A DNA stretch of 64,000 nt from Ursus arctos (GCF_023065955.2 NW_026622764.1:78423333-78487332); one strand, 5' to 3'. Shown: positions 20,365 to 33,245, counted from the stretch's first letter. Numbers and translations are program-made. The notes: generated from the letters alone by a model not told the origin.

Positions 20365-23230
20365 GTGGCGTGGATCAAGACCGTCAGTGTGGGGCAGAGG
20401 CCAAGCTGACAGAGAGTAACTGACCAGGCCTGGTCCACCTCAGCCTCTTCCTCACCATGACCTATGTGGCAAAAAGGGGGAGCTAGTGAAAAAAACTAGC
20501 AAGAGCAGCCAGCCTCCTTCACTTGGGAGGAGACTGGATACCCTGACGCCCATTCCTGGGGCCAGGATGAGGAGGTGTGGGAGACAAACTTGTGGTCTCT
20601 GCCCCCGGTTCCTGACACATAGCTCCTAAGACCTTTTCAATTTCCTGATAGGAGTGTCTGACATAGAGCTCCTAAATCCCTTGGAATTTCCTGGGTGGTG
20701 GGAGTGGTTTTTGTTCTGAGCCGACTCTCAGTGGGCTCCTGGATAGAGGTTGGTCACCAGAAAGACCAAGCCATGACTAGAAGCTTGGAAATATTCTCTG
20801 GAGAAAGGAGAGGGGATGGAAATTGAGTTAATAACCAGTCGTGCCTCCATACAAATCCCAAAAGTACAGGATTCAGAGCTTGTGGATTGGTGAACATGTG
20901 AAGGCAGTGTGCCCAGAGAGCATGGAAGCTCTGGCCCCCTTCCCAAGGCATCACCCTATGTATCATTTCATCTGGCTGTTCCTCTGCATTCTTTATCATA
21001 TCCTTTGCCATAAACCTGTAAACACATTGCTTCCTTGAGTTCCGAGAGCCATTCTAGCAAATTATCCAATGCAAGCAGGCAGCTGCAGGAACCCCAATTC
21101 ATAGCCAGTGGGTCAGAAGGAATGGGGACACACCTGAGCTTGCCATTGTCCTCTCAAGTGGGAGACGCAGTCTTATCAGACTGGTGGATTGAAGTGCTGG
21201 GCAGATTCTGTCAGAATTGGCTTCAGCTGTGAGATACCAGTTGGTGGCGTAACCCTCACACATGTGGTGTCCAAGTATTGTTGAGTGGGTGAGGGAGGGA
21301 AAGTTCAGGAATATTTTTCCTAGACACCACTCCAGAGGGCACCCACGGCCACTTGGCTAGGCCCAAAGCATAGCACTGAAGGTGGAAACCAAGAAACACA
21401 AGAACAATAGCACAGTAGTCTTTCAAAATACACGCACTCACACAAAAAACAAGACACCTGGTTCCAAGAACACACTCCAAAACCTGGGAGCACTTGCCTG
21501 TAGTGAGGGAAAGGAGGGGAGCAGAGGGCCTCGTGGAGGGGAGGGAAGGGGAAGAATTCTGCTCTTGTTGAAAAGTGACATGTCATAGATAACTGCTGAG
21601 ATTATTAACTAAAAGTTAATAGGTGCTGAGTGGGAATCTGTAACTAGTGGACCACATGCCCTATTTTCCCAGCATACTCCTGGTTGATGTCTTGGTCCCA
21701 GTGTAATAACTTACAGTGCTCCTTTTACTGCCAAAGCCTCCTGGTTTGGGGTGCGCAGACTTTAAAGCATGTCCATCCGAGTGCCTTCATGTTCATCCCT
21801 GTTCTGCCCCTTCAGCAGGCTATGGCTCTGACCAGTCCACTCAAAGACTCCAGCTGGAGGAAACAAATTTATACTGAAGGGTCCCAGTGCTGAAAGAGTG
21901 ACCCCACTGCCCACTATCCCCCTACTGGGAAGGGGAAGGTTGCTTACAGCTGACCACCCAGCATCCACTCCTTAGGGAAGGGAGATGGGCATCTTCTCCG
22001 TGCCAGGCCAAGCTGCCCTGGAGGAGTGCCCCACTCAATGCAGCCAGAGATCCATGTGTTTCAGCTGGGCCGCTGCTATCCTGGCTGCCTGCCTCTTCCC
22101 CTGCCCATCCTATTATCAAGGAGATCCCCTCTCCTTTCTGAGGGGGCACAGCTGGTGCAGCACCTTCATGACATCCTCCCAGGCTGGATCAGAGTCCTCG
22201 AGAGTCTGTTGGCATGCGCCCAACCCCCACCACACACTCCTTGTGTCTTGTAAGTCTGTGGCATTGCTGGTTCATAGATGGCTCCAGGGTGAGTGCATGA
22301 AGTTTGGGGGTAGGATCAAGGAAAGGATCGACTCTCTAGAGTCAGGGAACAGGAAGAGGCAGGAATTGATGGCCAGGCCAGGTCCTGCTGGAATCTGCGT
22401 GCCTGGAAAGATATGGAGACTGCTCCCAGAAGAATACAGCTGCTGATAGGAGGAGGAAGAGGTAGGTAGAAGTGAGGGACTTGAGGACACTTGCTGACAC
22501 TTTAGCAGAAATTCACTTAGCCTGGAGCTTTTGGTGGGCTGGCTATTTGGGCCATCCTGCTTTGAGAGAAGTTGGGTTCTGGCTGTTGAGGGACCAGAGA
22601 GAAATCCTTTCTGTCCCTCTCTGTCTTTGCAGGACCAACAGTACTCCTGTGAGACAGAGCCCATTGCTGTCACCTTCTTTCCAGGTGATGACCATCTGTG
22701 GGCGAAGCCATTGCAGCACACCTTAGTGCTATTCCATGTCTGCCTGCCTCTGGCTGGAGATGTACTGGTGTTCACACTTCCTGGCTGTGTGGACTTCGAT
22801 AGCTGGCCAGCCAGCACCCTCGGGACAACCACCAAGACACAGTAATGGGGCAGTGACTAAGCCAAGCAGCCCAGGGTACCTTATTTCTTGTTCATTCCCT
22901 CATGCACTCATACAAGCCCTCTCCCCACAGATGGACCTTCTGAGGCCACATGGGAGGCTTGTAGCCTCCAGGACCCAGGTGAGAAACCTGATGCCCACAG
23001 AAGCTGGAATTTTGCTCAAGGCCCCAGCCCTGCCACCTCCCTGTTGTATCTGGCAGGCATTCCCAGGGCTGAAGGTAAAGGGACCTGCCCTGGGCCTTTC
23101 TTCTGGCAGCTCAGCCCCAGCTACTCTTCCCCCACCCCATGCACACTAAAGCCCCGCCATGCCCCTGTGACTTGGCGGCATCCCCGGTGATCCCCCTCAT
23201 GAGCCCAGTGGGTCCAGGACATACCTCCCA
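20365..23230. other. Unique sequence with scattered exon-like frames, no firm gene
   Basis: About 2.9 kb without recognised repeats. The 22.0-22.3 kb and 22.5-22.9 kb stretches contain open text with a protein-like look (QLVQHLHDILPGWIRVLESL at about 22150; DDHLWAKPLQHTLVLFHVCL at about 22690), but the frames shift or stop and no start or family can be named. Confidence 0.35.
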
Positions 23231-23234
23231 TCCC

Positions 23235-23372
23235 CTCTTCATGCAGTAGAAAGTCAGCCAGACCTGGGATCAAATCTTGACTCTGTCACTCCCTCATTGG
23301 AGGGGATAACTTTGGGAAATCATGACTTCTGAGACTCTGTTTCCTCATCCACGAAATGGGCTACTGATGTAG
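23235..23372 (+). repeat. MIR SINE, plus strand
   Basis: The MIR order is visible: CAGACCTGGGATCAAATCTTG, ACTCTGTCACTCCCTCATTGG, TTTGGGAAATCATGACTTCT, GAGACTCTGTTTCCTCATCC, ACGAAATGGGCTACTGATG. It is diverged but clear. Confidence 0.75.
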
Positions 23373-24190
23373 GTGAAGTGCCTACTCTGTGGGTCTGGAC
23401 ACTGGTGAGAGCAGCTGTTAAAAGGCCAACAGAGCTGGCCCAGCTCCCCAGGGCCACCATCTGGGCCCTGAACACATCTACACAGACAGGACATCCTGAG
23501 CAGCCCACGCACGGCATGACCACCTGTATCATTTCTCCTTGGAAACTGAAACATTCTTGTGAACACACCCGAAACTGCTGCTAAACTGCTTTCTTTTTTT
23601 GAAAATTCTGATTGTTTTCTGTGTGAAAGAATTTATTCACAAAGACACAAACACAGATCCAAATCTCTTCTCTTTTCTGCTTTTCATGGAAGCATGAGTC
23701 ACCAAGACTCTCAAACAGCCCCCTGATGGTGAATGAGGGTGATGGGCCCTCATTCAATCTTTTTGTTCTACTTGAGCTCAGCTGTCTCATGTGTGAGCAG
23801 GAATGATTCACACACACACACATTCCCCCTCTGTAAAAGCATCTCACACAAGTGCACAATCGCAGTGGCCAGCAGCCAGGCCCGGCCTAAATTATGAGCA
23901 GATTTCTCCCTGGGCACCCCGTTGCTGAGAGCAGCCTTGGCCTGGCTCCCAGGCACAGAGACCCAGTGTCTGTCCTGCTGCTGGCACAGGCCATCGGGAC
24001 AGAGTGGGGTGAGGTGTTCAGGTCCTACTATGTGGTGGTGGTGCAGTAAGGAGAGTGAAGGAGTGCTGAGTGGGCAATGATGCAGGGTTCCCCTGACTCT
24101 GGCCCCTGCCCTGCCCATCCCCTGTCCATGGGCTCCCAGGACTGGCCTTCAGGGCAGGGCCCACTGTTTGCAAGGAAGTATTTAGCCTGA
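23373..24190. other. Unique sequence, no gene seen
   Basis: GC-moderate interval with a short (CA)n near 23808. Minus-strand frames of about 90-116 codons overlap plus frames and are unsupported. Confidence 0.4.
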
Positions 24191-24240
24191 GGTCAGCTTT
24201 TGGCCTAGCCTATAAGAGAGGTGGGACTGGGACAGCCAGA
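24165..24240 (+). promoter_or_regulatory. TATA-box promoter-like segment, tentative
   Basis: CAAGGAAGTATTTAGCCTG and AGGTCAGCTTTTGGCCTAG lead to TATAAGAG at 24211-24218, with a GGGACAGCCAGACAGTACAG block about 25-30 bases further on where initiation would fall. The spacing is that of a TATA-driven, tissue-restricted promoter. No first exon could be confirmed downstream before the SINE at 24420, so this may be coincidence. Confidence 0.25.
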
Positions 24241-24419
24241 CAGTACAGCAGAACACAAGCCCTTTACACAAGTCTGAGTAAATTCCTGGAGATTTCTGAG
24301 GAGGTCCCCCCCCTTCCCAGGGTCCCCAGCCCCTCCTTCCAGAAAGTAGGTCTGTGTGGGTAGGAGGCCAGAGTGCATGGACTCCCCAGCCCCAGGGTTT
24401 TTCTTAAAGGAAAACCTGG

Positions 24420-24617
24420 GGGCGCCTGGGTGGCTCAGTCATTAAGCATCTGCCTTCGGCTCAGGGCATGATCCCAGCATTATGGGATCGAGCCCCGCAT
24501 CAGGCTCCTTCGCTGGAAGCCTACTTCTTCCTCTCCGACTCCCCCTGCTTGTGTTCCCTCTCTCACTGGCTGTCTCTCTGTCAAATAAAATAAATAAAAT
24601 CTTTAAAAAAAAAAAAA
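24420..24617 (+). mobile_element. Young SINEC, plus strand, with target-site duplications
   Basis: A clean head GGGCGCCTGGGTGGCTCAGT, ATCGAGCCCCGCATCAGG, CTCTCACTGGCTGTCTCTCT and an AATAAAATCTTTAAAAAAAA tail. The exact duplication GGAAAACCTGG is at 24409-24419 and 24618-24628. The intact duplication and poly(A) point to a recent insertion. Confidence 0.97.
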
Positions 24618-24628
24618 GGAAAACCTGG

Positions 24629-25290
24629 CCTCGCCCTCTCCACCTGTCAGATGGGGGCCTCGCCCGCCTCTGGGCAGCCTCGCCTACAAGCACACGTGCT
24701 ATGAGGCCAGGGGCAGACACAGAGGCAGGGCCATGCCCAGCGGTCACGTCCATATGACTAATGCTCCCTTCAGGACCAGGCCTGTTCCTGAGACGGGAGA
24801 CAGAATTCACAGCCTGGACAGGCCTACTATGGGACATGAGGCTGCAGCTTAGAGAATTTAGGCTTCTGGCTCTAATTTACGCTTCCTCCAACTAAAGCTG
24901 GGTGGCCTCCTGGCCTTCATGGAAGAGGGAGAAGGCTCAGCCATGGGAACAACACTGCTCGGCCTGCAAGCGTGCCCACTTTCCTGCTACATTCACACAG
25001 GCGCAGGCTGAGCTTTCTCATCCTGAACGGGGTGCTTCTCTCAGGCCCCAGAGCCCCTGGTCAGGCCCCTTTTCAGAGCATGCAGCCCCCTGGCCTTCTG
25101 GGCCTAGAATAAAAGCTACTTGTTGCCTGGTGAGGATACTAGGTGGGCATCTTCACCATGTTTTATGGCCCCCTTTCTTTCCTGCAGTCATTGCCTCCCT
25201 CCACCTCTTTCTCCCCATCAGGCCTGGGAACACACCCCCCACCCCCTTCTGCTACACACAAAAGCCCATTCTTGCCTCTCTCTTTGAGAC
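24629..25290. other. Unique GC-rich sequence, no gene seen
   Basis: No recognised repeat. Chance frames only. Confidence 0.35.
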
Positions 25291-25293
25291 CAG

Positions 25294-25399
25294 GCAGTGA
25301 CAACATCACCCCGGAGACCGGGAGACCGGCGCCTTCCAGCCCAACGCTGTCCCCTCCTCTGCCCAGCCTGGCCCCCATGCTAGCCCAGCTCAGCCCCAA
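25294..25399 (+). other. Exon-like segment with canonical splice signals, unidentified
   Basis: The upstream text CTTGCCTCTCTCTTTGAGACCAG is a pyrimidine tract with AG; the downstream text is CCCCAA|GTAAGC, a strong donor. Of the three frames only one is open across all 106 bases; it reads SDNITPETGRPAPSSPTLSP then PLPSLAPMLAQLSP, Pro/Ser-rich and typical of a disordered region. GC is high. I do not recognise the product, and no adjacent exon is confirmed. Confidence 0.25.
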
Positions 25400-26325
25400 G
25401 TAAGCTTGCAAGCCAAGGGGCCCTGCCTACTGCCCGCATTTCAGCTGCTCTTTTTCCTCTCCCGGGAAGCCAGGTATATGACAGGCTCCCTGTTCTCCCC
25501 AGGGGCCCTGCTGGCCCTGGATGGAGTCTACTTCCTTTGCTGCCATCGCCCTGCACTTGCCTGTAGCCCTGTGCTTGCCCCTCACTCCAGTCCTTCAAGG
25601 CCTCCAGAGCCCCGATCAAGCCCCTCCCCATGATGGCCCCATGAGAGGCTCAAACCCCACATCCCCTGTTCTTGAACCACAAACTGCATCATGTGCCAGA
25701 GTACACAGGCCACAGGTACATGTCACCCCTTCTTGGAGCATCATGCCACTCATTGATGATAAGTCATAATTCAGTAATAGGACACAGTAACTTGGGAGCT
25801 GAGGTTGACCAGTGGCTGCATGTGCCAGATGCTGGACGCTGCTCCCTGCTTTGTGTATTGACTCTGGGCCTCACTTCAACAAGAGGAGGCAGTACGCATC
25901 CTAAATTTAGGGGCTTCACACAATCTTTTGTCATTACCTCTCACAGTTCTGGGGGTTGATAGGACTCAGCTGGGGGGTTCTCTGTGGGGAGGAAGAAGTG
26001 GAGGAGGACAGGGGTAAGAGGGGCCTAGGCCCAGTGAGCTGAGTTGGGAGGGGCTGCCTAGTCTGCACACACAAGACCCCACTTCCTCTTGTTAGTGTCA
26101 TTTATCATTAGAGCCATAATAATAAAATGAATTTAAACCACACAAACTATTTAACGGGAAAAGCCTAGCCCCAGAGGTGACTGCTGACAACAGTTTGAGT
26201 ATCAAAGCAATTCCGTCTGTCCCCTGGCCAGGACCTGGGAAGTATGTCCCAGATCAGTGGGATGAGGCTCTGGCTAATGTGTCCACACACACTTGTTCCA
26301 TCAGGCTAACAGTAGCCCTGGGGGA
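25400..26325. other. Unique sequence, possible old repeat traces
   Basis: The text at 25890-25990 (TTAGGGGCTTCACACAATC, CTCTCACAGTTCTGGGGG) resembles a widespread ancient mammalian interspersed repeat that I cannot name. The rest is unique, with no supported gene. Confidence 0.35.
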
Positions 26326-26327
26326 CA

Positions 26328-26410
26328 GGTGCAATGACTGCCCCATTTTACAGATAAGGAAAGGAGGCACAGAGAATCAGGTAACTTGCCCCTGGCTGGG
26401 CCCAGACCCC
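26328..26410 (-). repeat. MIR fragment, minus strand
   Basis: A short complement-of-MIR core: CCCCATTTTACAGATAAGGA, AAGGAGGCACAGAGAATCAG, GTAACTTGCCCCTGGCTGGG. Confidence 0.7.
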
Positions 26411-29275
26411 ACACTCCCAGCTGTTCTGTACAGGTCCCTCAGACACAGCATCCAAAGTCGGCAGCATAGCCACACAGCAGGGGGACCCCACATCTGAGGA
26501 ACCCCACATAGACCGACCTCAATCAGGGTCTGCTTCAGAATCCGGAAGTCACTGGCTCCTTGTCACCACAGACCTCGGCTAAAAGGCATACTCCTTCTCC
26601 TGCGCCATCCTCACTCCATCCACCCTCCGTGGTAGTCTGCCTCCTTGTTAAAAGTCAGCTGTGCCCTCGAACTGAGAAGAGTGATGCCCAGCTGTGGCAC
26701 GAGCACCCTTTATCAGCAGCACACCACTCCTGCTCCAGAGCTGAGGGGTGTTGGTTGGCGGTAAGCAGAGGGTAGTCCTACAAGGGGACGGAATTCATCT
26801 CAGCACGTGCGGGGTGGTGGAAGTACAGGGCAGGAGGACATGACGGCACAGAGGAAGGTGTGGTGGGGAGGAGGGGCTGTAGGTCAGACTTCTGACCCTG
26901 TTTCTGAGGTTCCCACATGCCCAGGTTTCGGTAGACCTTGTCTTTCCACATCCTGGCTTTCACTGGAGAGCGTTCTGTGAGCAGGCACAGTACTCTCTTC
27001 AGATCCCAGCTTAGCCCCCAGAGCCTTTTGTCAGCCCTGCCCAGCCCTCTGGGACTCTCCCCACCCAGGGCTTGGACCAGTTCTCTTGTAGCCCCTCCTC
27101 CATGGCCCTGACCTCCAGTGGTTTCCTTAGGGGTGGAGGGGTATTGTGCATGTGGGGGCTGCGGGCAGGACCTAAAGCTCAAAGGAGGTCCTGGAACTCT
27201 GTGAGACATAGCCGCTCTGCTCCCAGCTTGAGGGTTCCAAGAGCAAAGACAGAAGATTCCCATTGTTCTCTAATAAAGACTCTGCTGGTTCTTTCTTCCT
27301 TCCTTTCTTCCTTTACATTTCTTTTTCTTTTCTTTCACTTTGTAATAACCCACCCGTGGTATTGGCCAGAGACTCTGGGGACACTTGTTTGCCCTGCTCA
27401 GAACATGCTTCATGAGTCATGACCTCAGGGAGCTGAACAGAGGCTCCCTTGAGGTTTTTTCAGACTTAGGGGCAAAAGATGGGGAGTAGCTTGTTAGTGC
27501 ATTGAGCTGGTCATAGTACTGCCCAACCCTCCACTTCTCTAGGCTCAAAACGCCCCAGCTTTGCCTGCATCGTAGTCAGCCCTGTCCTGGCTGCTCTGGG
27601 GGCTGGGGGTAATGGGACGGAGTAGCATCTAGTGAGCATTCTGCAAAGGGAGCCAAAGCTGTGGTCTGTAGCTAGGGGATTTCCCCAGTGTTCCACTTCC
27701 AAGCTCTGTGGGAAGCATGGCCTGATCCTACTGTAGGGCTCAGGCCCAGTTTTTCCTGAGGGACCAGTGTCATGTCTGTGTTGGGTAGAGAGAGCACAGT
27801 TGATGGTCCTTCCTGAAGTGCTCTTCTGCCTGAAGGTCTCTGAGTCCTCAGTCCCACCACTGGAAAGACATACCTGGCTACTAAGCCCTGTTCCCTCCCT
27901 CAACAAAAACAAGTTTGAAACACTGGTGCCCTCCATGACAGAGGGGCCGACTGCCCATAGGATGGAGGGAAGAAGTTCCCAGGGGCAGGGCTTTCAGGCT
28001 ACCTTCCAGCCAGGGATGACTGGGAAGCTCCATTCAGATCTGAAAAGGATGGAAACAGAGTGGTCAGTTACTAGAGACCAGGAAATGTCAAATGTGTGCA
28101 CCAGGGGCTTGGGAAAGGCACGTGTGTCCTGCTCCTAGGTGCACACTGCACATGTCTGTGTCTCACTGAGAGTCTGTATGGATATGAGTTGCCTCCTCCA
28201 GGAAGACAGCCCAGGCCCGAGGTGGTGCTTACCTCCCTACTCAGCTTGGGAGCCCTCTGAGGGCAGACATCAGTCCTTACAGTTCCACCCTGTGAGGGGT
28301 CAGATGGTGATTGGTGCAGTGGGGCTCTGGATCTGCATACAGCTGCTGGGGAATGAGGGCAACACCATGCAGAAATTTGCCTGGGACCCGGGTGGTACAG
28401 CTGCTCCAGACCTCTGTGCCAGGACCCAGCAGATTAGGAGGCTTGTAGAGCTATTTGTGTATGAAAGTCTGGTATAAGAGTGAGCTGTGCTTCTCTGATG
28501 TGGCCCCTTCTTCCTTCTGGGCACCTACCTTCCCTTTGCCCACAGAGGCACCTGCTCTGTCTCAACAGGGTTTCTGAGGACCTGTGAGCACTGAGGCCTC
28601 ATCAGGTGGCAGGGTTAGGACCTCATTAAAGGCAAGATTGCTAATTCTAGGAGCAAAGAATGCTCCCTGACTGATGTCAGCATTTACCAGTCCTGCAGCC
28701 TTGGCTGCTCCTCCAGGCAGCAGACCTGTTCTGGGGCTCTGGGGCTCAATGTGTACATCTCACCCTGCACTCAGGAGACCCATCCTGCTAGAGGCAGCTC
28801 TGGGTGAGGGCACCCGGGCACCTGTGGACCAAGGCAGATGAGCCACTTTCCAGGGGTTGAGCAAATTTGCCTCTGAGAGGTGGGGCTTGAATCAAGCCCA
28901 GACACTGAGAAGGGGTTTGCGTGGTACAGGGGAGCCAAGGGAGTCAGGAAGCATGTGGGGCAAGGACATTCCACGAGCAGAGGAAGGCATGGCCAGATGT
29001 GAGGAAGCAGCATAAAGTGACAGGACAAGGGCCAGGGTTGGCCAAGAGGGGACCTGAGGACCCTGAGGTTGAGGTTGTGTCATCCTCTCTCTCTTCTCTC
29101 AGCTGGGCCTGGACACAGGTGAGCACTACTCACAGGACACCTTCAGCTTAGGCCTCCCATGCTCTCACCTGCCTGCATGATCCCTGCACCCCAATCCTCT
29201 CCCTACTCCAACTGCGAGCTCCCCTCCCCCAGAGGCAGGCACCCTGCTGTCATGCCCTCGGAGTCCCCCAGGACT
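26411..29275. other. Unique sequence, no firm gene
   Basis: About 2.9 kb, moderate GC, no recognised interspersed repeat. Frames of 110-160 codons on both strands (for example 27263-26778 minus, 28139-28477 plus) mirror one another and do not resemble known families. Confidence 0.4.
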
Positions 29276-29279
29276 AGAC

Positions 29280-29720
29280 CCAGAGTACCACCCAAACTTC
29301 ACATGTTCAGAACTGGATTCCTGTCCTCCATGCCCACCCACCAGGTACCTTCCCCAGGGGTCTTCTTATCTCACTGAATAGCATTATCATCCTTCTATCA
29401 GGCAAAAGAAATCAATTTCTTTCCCCAAAGCCCTACACCCAATTTACCAACACTTCCTGTTGGATGTACCTCCAAAACGCGCCCCAGTCCACTGCTCCCA
29501 GCCACCTGCACTGCTTCAGCTCTGCTCCAACATTGGGCCATCTCCCCCCTGGAAGCCTCCAAAGTGATCTTGAAAGTCTGCTTTCTTCTGCATCTAGCTC
29601 ACTGTCTTGTCACTGCCCTCCCTGTGGCCTCCTGGGACCTCTTGCTCTGTCTCTATACCTAAGCTCCCACCTCATCCCCAACTTCCTTTTCCGCTTTCAG
29701 CATTTGCACACAGGTACCAC
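29280..29720 (+). repeat. L2-like LINE fragment, plus strand
   Basis: Diverged text in L2 order: GAACTGGATTCCTGTCCTCC, ATCTCACTGAATAGCATTAT, CACTTCCTGTTGGATGTACC, TCCAAAACGCGCCCCAGTCC, GCAGCC/GTGATCTTGAAAGTC-like blocks and CTCCCTGTGGCCTCCTGGGA. L2 is an ancient CR1-like LINE. The 134-codon frame at 29464 lies inside it and is not a host gene. Confidence 0.55.
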
Positions 29721-29949
29721 ATGGGAACCTGGGCAGAATCTCCTGCCACTCACATCTTCCCACCATCAGGGAGGGGGTCATAGCTTTGCCTTGGGCTGCA
29801 TGCCAGTCACAATCGTGCCCTTACAGCCACTTTGGAAGGGGTGGGCATTCCCCTACAAGTGTTCATAAAAATACCTGGTCTCCTCACTGACTTCAGGGCT
29901 AGTGGGGTTACATAATCATGACACCATATGTCAAGACTGTGAGGACAAC

Positions 29950-30065
29950 AACCCTGAGAGTACTATAATCATCCCATTTCACATATGGGAACACTGAGGC
30001 ACAAGGGGTTAGGTGACTTGCTCAAGCATGCACAGGCAGTAGTAGAGCCAGGCTCTTATGCACTC
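29950..30065 (-). repeat. MIR SINE, minus strand
   Basis: The complement of the MIR core: ATCCCATTTCACATATGGGA, ACACTGAGGCACAAGGGGTT, AGGTGACTTGCTCAAGCATG, CACAGGCAGTAGTAGAGCCA. Confidence 0.85.
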
Positions 30066-32865
30066 TTGCCTCCTTCTTTTACCCCAGGCTGGAGACTCCA
30101 TTGTCCTTACACAGGACAGCCTAATCTAGCCCACATGCAAACGTGGTGGGGGGAGAGGAGAACACAGTAAGGTGCACTGCAACCAGGCCCCTCTGTGGTG
30201 GTTAGGAGAAGATGCCAATGTCCAGAGAAGTGGTGTCAGCTTGGCTTCTCAGACCAGGCAGAAGAAGATCAACTGGCTAGGGTGGGGCCCTGCAGGACGG
30301 TGGGCCGTATACAGAACGCTGGACAGAGGACTGGGCTCGGGGCTCCAATCCTGCCTCCATCTTCTCTAGGTCTGTGGCCTCTGGAGGAGGAAACAGGGCC
30401 GATGGTTTCCAATCCCAGTTTTGCCCATCCCTGGGCTGTCCCACCTGGCCTGGGCTCTGTCTAGCCTTCGTTCACTGTGAGGGGACAATAGATAGGAGAT
30501 TCTGCAGGGGTCACTACCTCAGAGACCAGTACCCTCATGGGAATCCTCACAGAATGTTCCTCCTGGCTCTGCTGCTCTCAGAAGCAGCCCAGCCCAGGGT
30601 CCAGCAGAGAGCTTGTGGGGACACTCCACCCAGCACAGGAGCTCTTCCTCGCCGATTCCCCAGCTCCTTTCAGGGTCCCTTCTGTGCAGCTTCACAGAGA
30701 CCTCAGACCACAGGGCTTCACTCCTGCTCTGCTTGGCTACCCAGACCTTAGCTGCACCCCACACTCCGTTCTGCCCTCATCTGTCCCTGACCACTAGGTT
30801 CCAACTGCTGGCTCCCCAGGGGCCATCATACAAGGTGCTTCACCTCTCAGAATCCCGATTCCCTCAGGTGGTAAGAGAAATAGAGCTAAATCTTCTTCCC
30901 TCCATGCTTTTCTACGTATTCTGTATGAAAGTTTTCCATGCACAGCCCAGGAGCATGCCCATCTTCTATCGGTTGTTGTTCTAAATTGCTCTCCTGGGCC
31001 ACCCAGGCAGTGTGTCTGCAGGGCCTGCCTCTCCTGGCAGGAGGACAGGTGTGGAGAAAGAGATGAGGGGACAGGGCAGGGATTTTAGAGACACAGCCAT
31101 AAAAAAGAGGGTCCAAAAAGAGGATGGGGGAACAAGGAGAGGGAATGTGCCAAGGAGAGCAGAGTGGCACAGGGTAGGACCATTTGAGCACCCAAGTCAC
31201 AGATGAGCTGCTTCCTCACCAGTGAGCGGGGCTGATGCTCACCCTGAGAGGGGTGGTGAGGTCAGGTAGGTAAGCTGCCTAGAACAGGGGAGCCTCTGGC
31301 CCTGTAGTTGTGGCACACGGCGAAAGGCAGAAGGGGACAGGAATGGTGGGTGGCAGGATGAATCCTTTCCAAGTGGCTCAGCCCGAGGGCCTCATTGCCC
31401 CCTTTTCCTTGCACAGACAGTTCTCCTGAAAGCTTGGAGCCTCAAGACTCTCCCAGGTGCTTCGCTGAGCTCCTGACTCATGTATCAGCCTCTGCTTGAC
31501 TCTGTGCTCTCAGCCAACTCTCCTACATCTGCCACCGTCACAAAGTTCTTTACATCAAGGTCCATCCTGGCTCCTATCTTAGCTCTAAGCACTCAGCAGA
31601 GTTCATCTGCCTACTTCTCCTGATGGCCCTTGGAGGAAACCAGGGTGGGCTCCCTCAGGGCCTTCCCTAATTCCTTTCTGCCCTTCCCACACACCACTAT
31701 TTCAGGATCCCAATTCAGTTTGGAAGTCCCTGAGGAAAGCATTTCAGATTGTCCCAAGTCCCCGTGAAAATCTGACTTACAGAGTTGGGCATGACAGAGC
31801 CAAGGTGGCAAGGGCAGGAAAGCCCCTCTCTTGGGCACTCGAGGGAAGGAAAGCCCCTCTCCTGGACCAGCCAAGAGGGGACACCCATGCTGCCACATCT
31901 GTCTGGTGGCTGACCACCAGCAGCTGTGTCTCCTTGTCTTTCTGAACTGGGTCTCTGCAGACCTGCCCTTATATCGGGGTTCATTTGGTCTCTGTTCAGC
32001 ACTTCACATTCACCCCAGAGAACAGCATTGTTTGGTGTCAGCCTGGCTTTCCAGCCCAGGGAGCTCTTTCAAATTCTGTTTCCAATATGTCTATGATTTG
32101 TCACCCATCTGGCAACAGCAGTGCAGGCAGGCAGCTTCTTGCCAAGGAAGCTGAAGGCTCATCCTCTCCCTACCTCAGCTCCCATAGCAGACACATAACT
32201 GGAGACTCAAGCAATTCTGGGTTTTACATCTTGGGAGCTGATCCAGGTCCAGGGACAGAGGGCCACTGGCAGAGGCTGAGGCAGGCTAGGAACAAAGTCA
32301 AAGTGCTTGGGCCTGCAACATGTCCAAGGAAAAAACCAGCACTGGCCTCTCCAAAAGGGTAGTTTCTCTTGCAGAGTCTTGGCTGTGGCTGCCAGCTGCC
32401 GTGGCTGCTTCTCCTGCTTTCTGCCTCTTCCCTGAGTCAGCATCCCTTCACCTGCCTGTGGATTTGTGACCTACTCCACAATCTTCCAAAACCCCATCCT
32501 GTGAGATTAACTGTAGGGGGCCGTTGTCTTTTGTGACCCAGCTCCTGGCTGATGATGTGGGCCCCTCTATATGTGTACTTGGAGACTTGGGACAGAGTTG
32601 TAAAGCAATTGAAGGAAGGTCACCAGTAAGGGAAGCACAGGGCACTCCTGAGCCCTGTCTGTGTGCCAAAGCCCATGCTCTTCCTGCTGCCCCAATGCCT
32701 CCAGGCATCTGGTGCAATGTCTTGTCTCTGACCACTTGACTCACCCCCTGACTTGCTGAACCCGCTTCAGTGTTGTATGTGACAGATTCAAAATCGGGAT
32801 CATAGAATTTAAACACTGTGCTAATTAGAAATCATGTTGTGCAAATCTTTCTGCAAACCAGAGGC
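30066..32865. other. Unique sequence, no firm gene
   Basis: About 2.8 kb without recognised repeats beyond possible MIR traces near 30320-30480. Several 80-125 codon chance frames on both strands. No exon can be defended. Confidence 0.4.
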
Positions 32866-32871
32866 CTGCTT

Positions 32872-33245
32872 TTTGGTCTAATACACTATTTATAGAATAT
32901 TTTTAGGTTCACAACAAAAGTGAGAGGAAGGCACAGAGATTTCTCATATGCACCCACTCCCACACATGCATAGCCTCCCCATTATCAACAACCCCACCAC
33001 AGTAGGGCATTTCTCATCATTGAACCTACATTGATATATCATTATCATCTGAAGTTCATAGTTTTTATTAATTAGGGTTCACTCTTGGTGTTATACATCC
33101 TATGGGTTTTGACTAATTTATAATGACAGGTACCCGCCATTGTAGTATTAAGCAGAGTATTTTCACTGTCCTAGAATCCTCTGTGCTCTGCCTATTCATC
33201 CCTCCCTGGTGTCTAACCCCCAGCAACCACTGATCATTCCCCTTT
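32872..33245 (-). mobile_element. Old L1M-type fragment, minus strand
   Basis: Text order: TTTTTAGGTTCACAACAAAA, GGCACAGAGATTTCTCATAT, CACACATGCATAGCCTCCCC, TTGAACCTACATTGATATAT, AGGGTTCACTCTTGGTGTTA, CTCTGTGCTCTGCCTATTCA, CAACCACTGATCATT. This is the complement of an old L1 3' region, and related text recurs at 60.93-61.19 kb. Confidence 0.75.
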
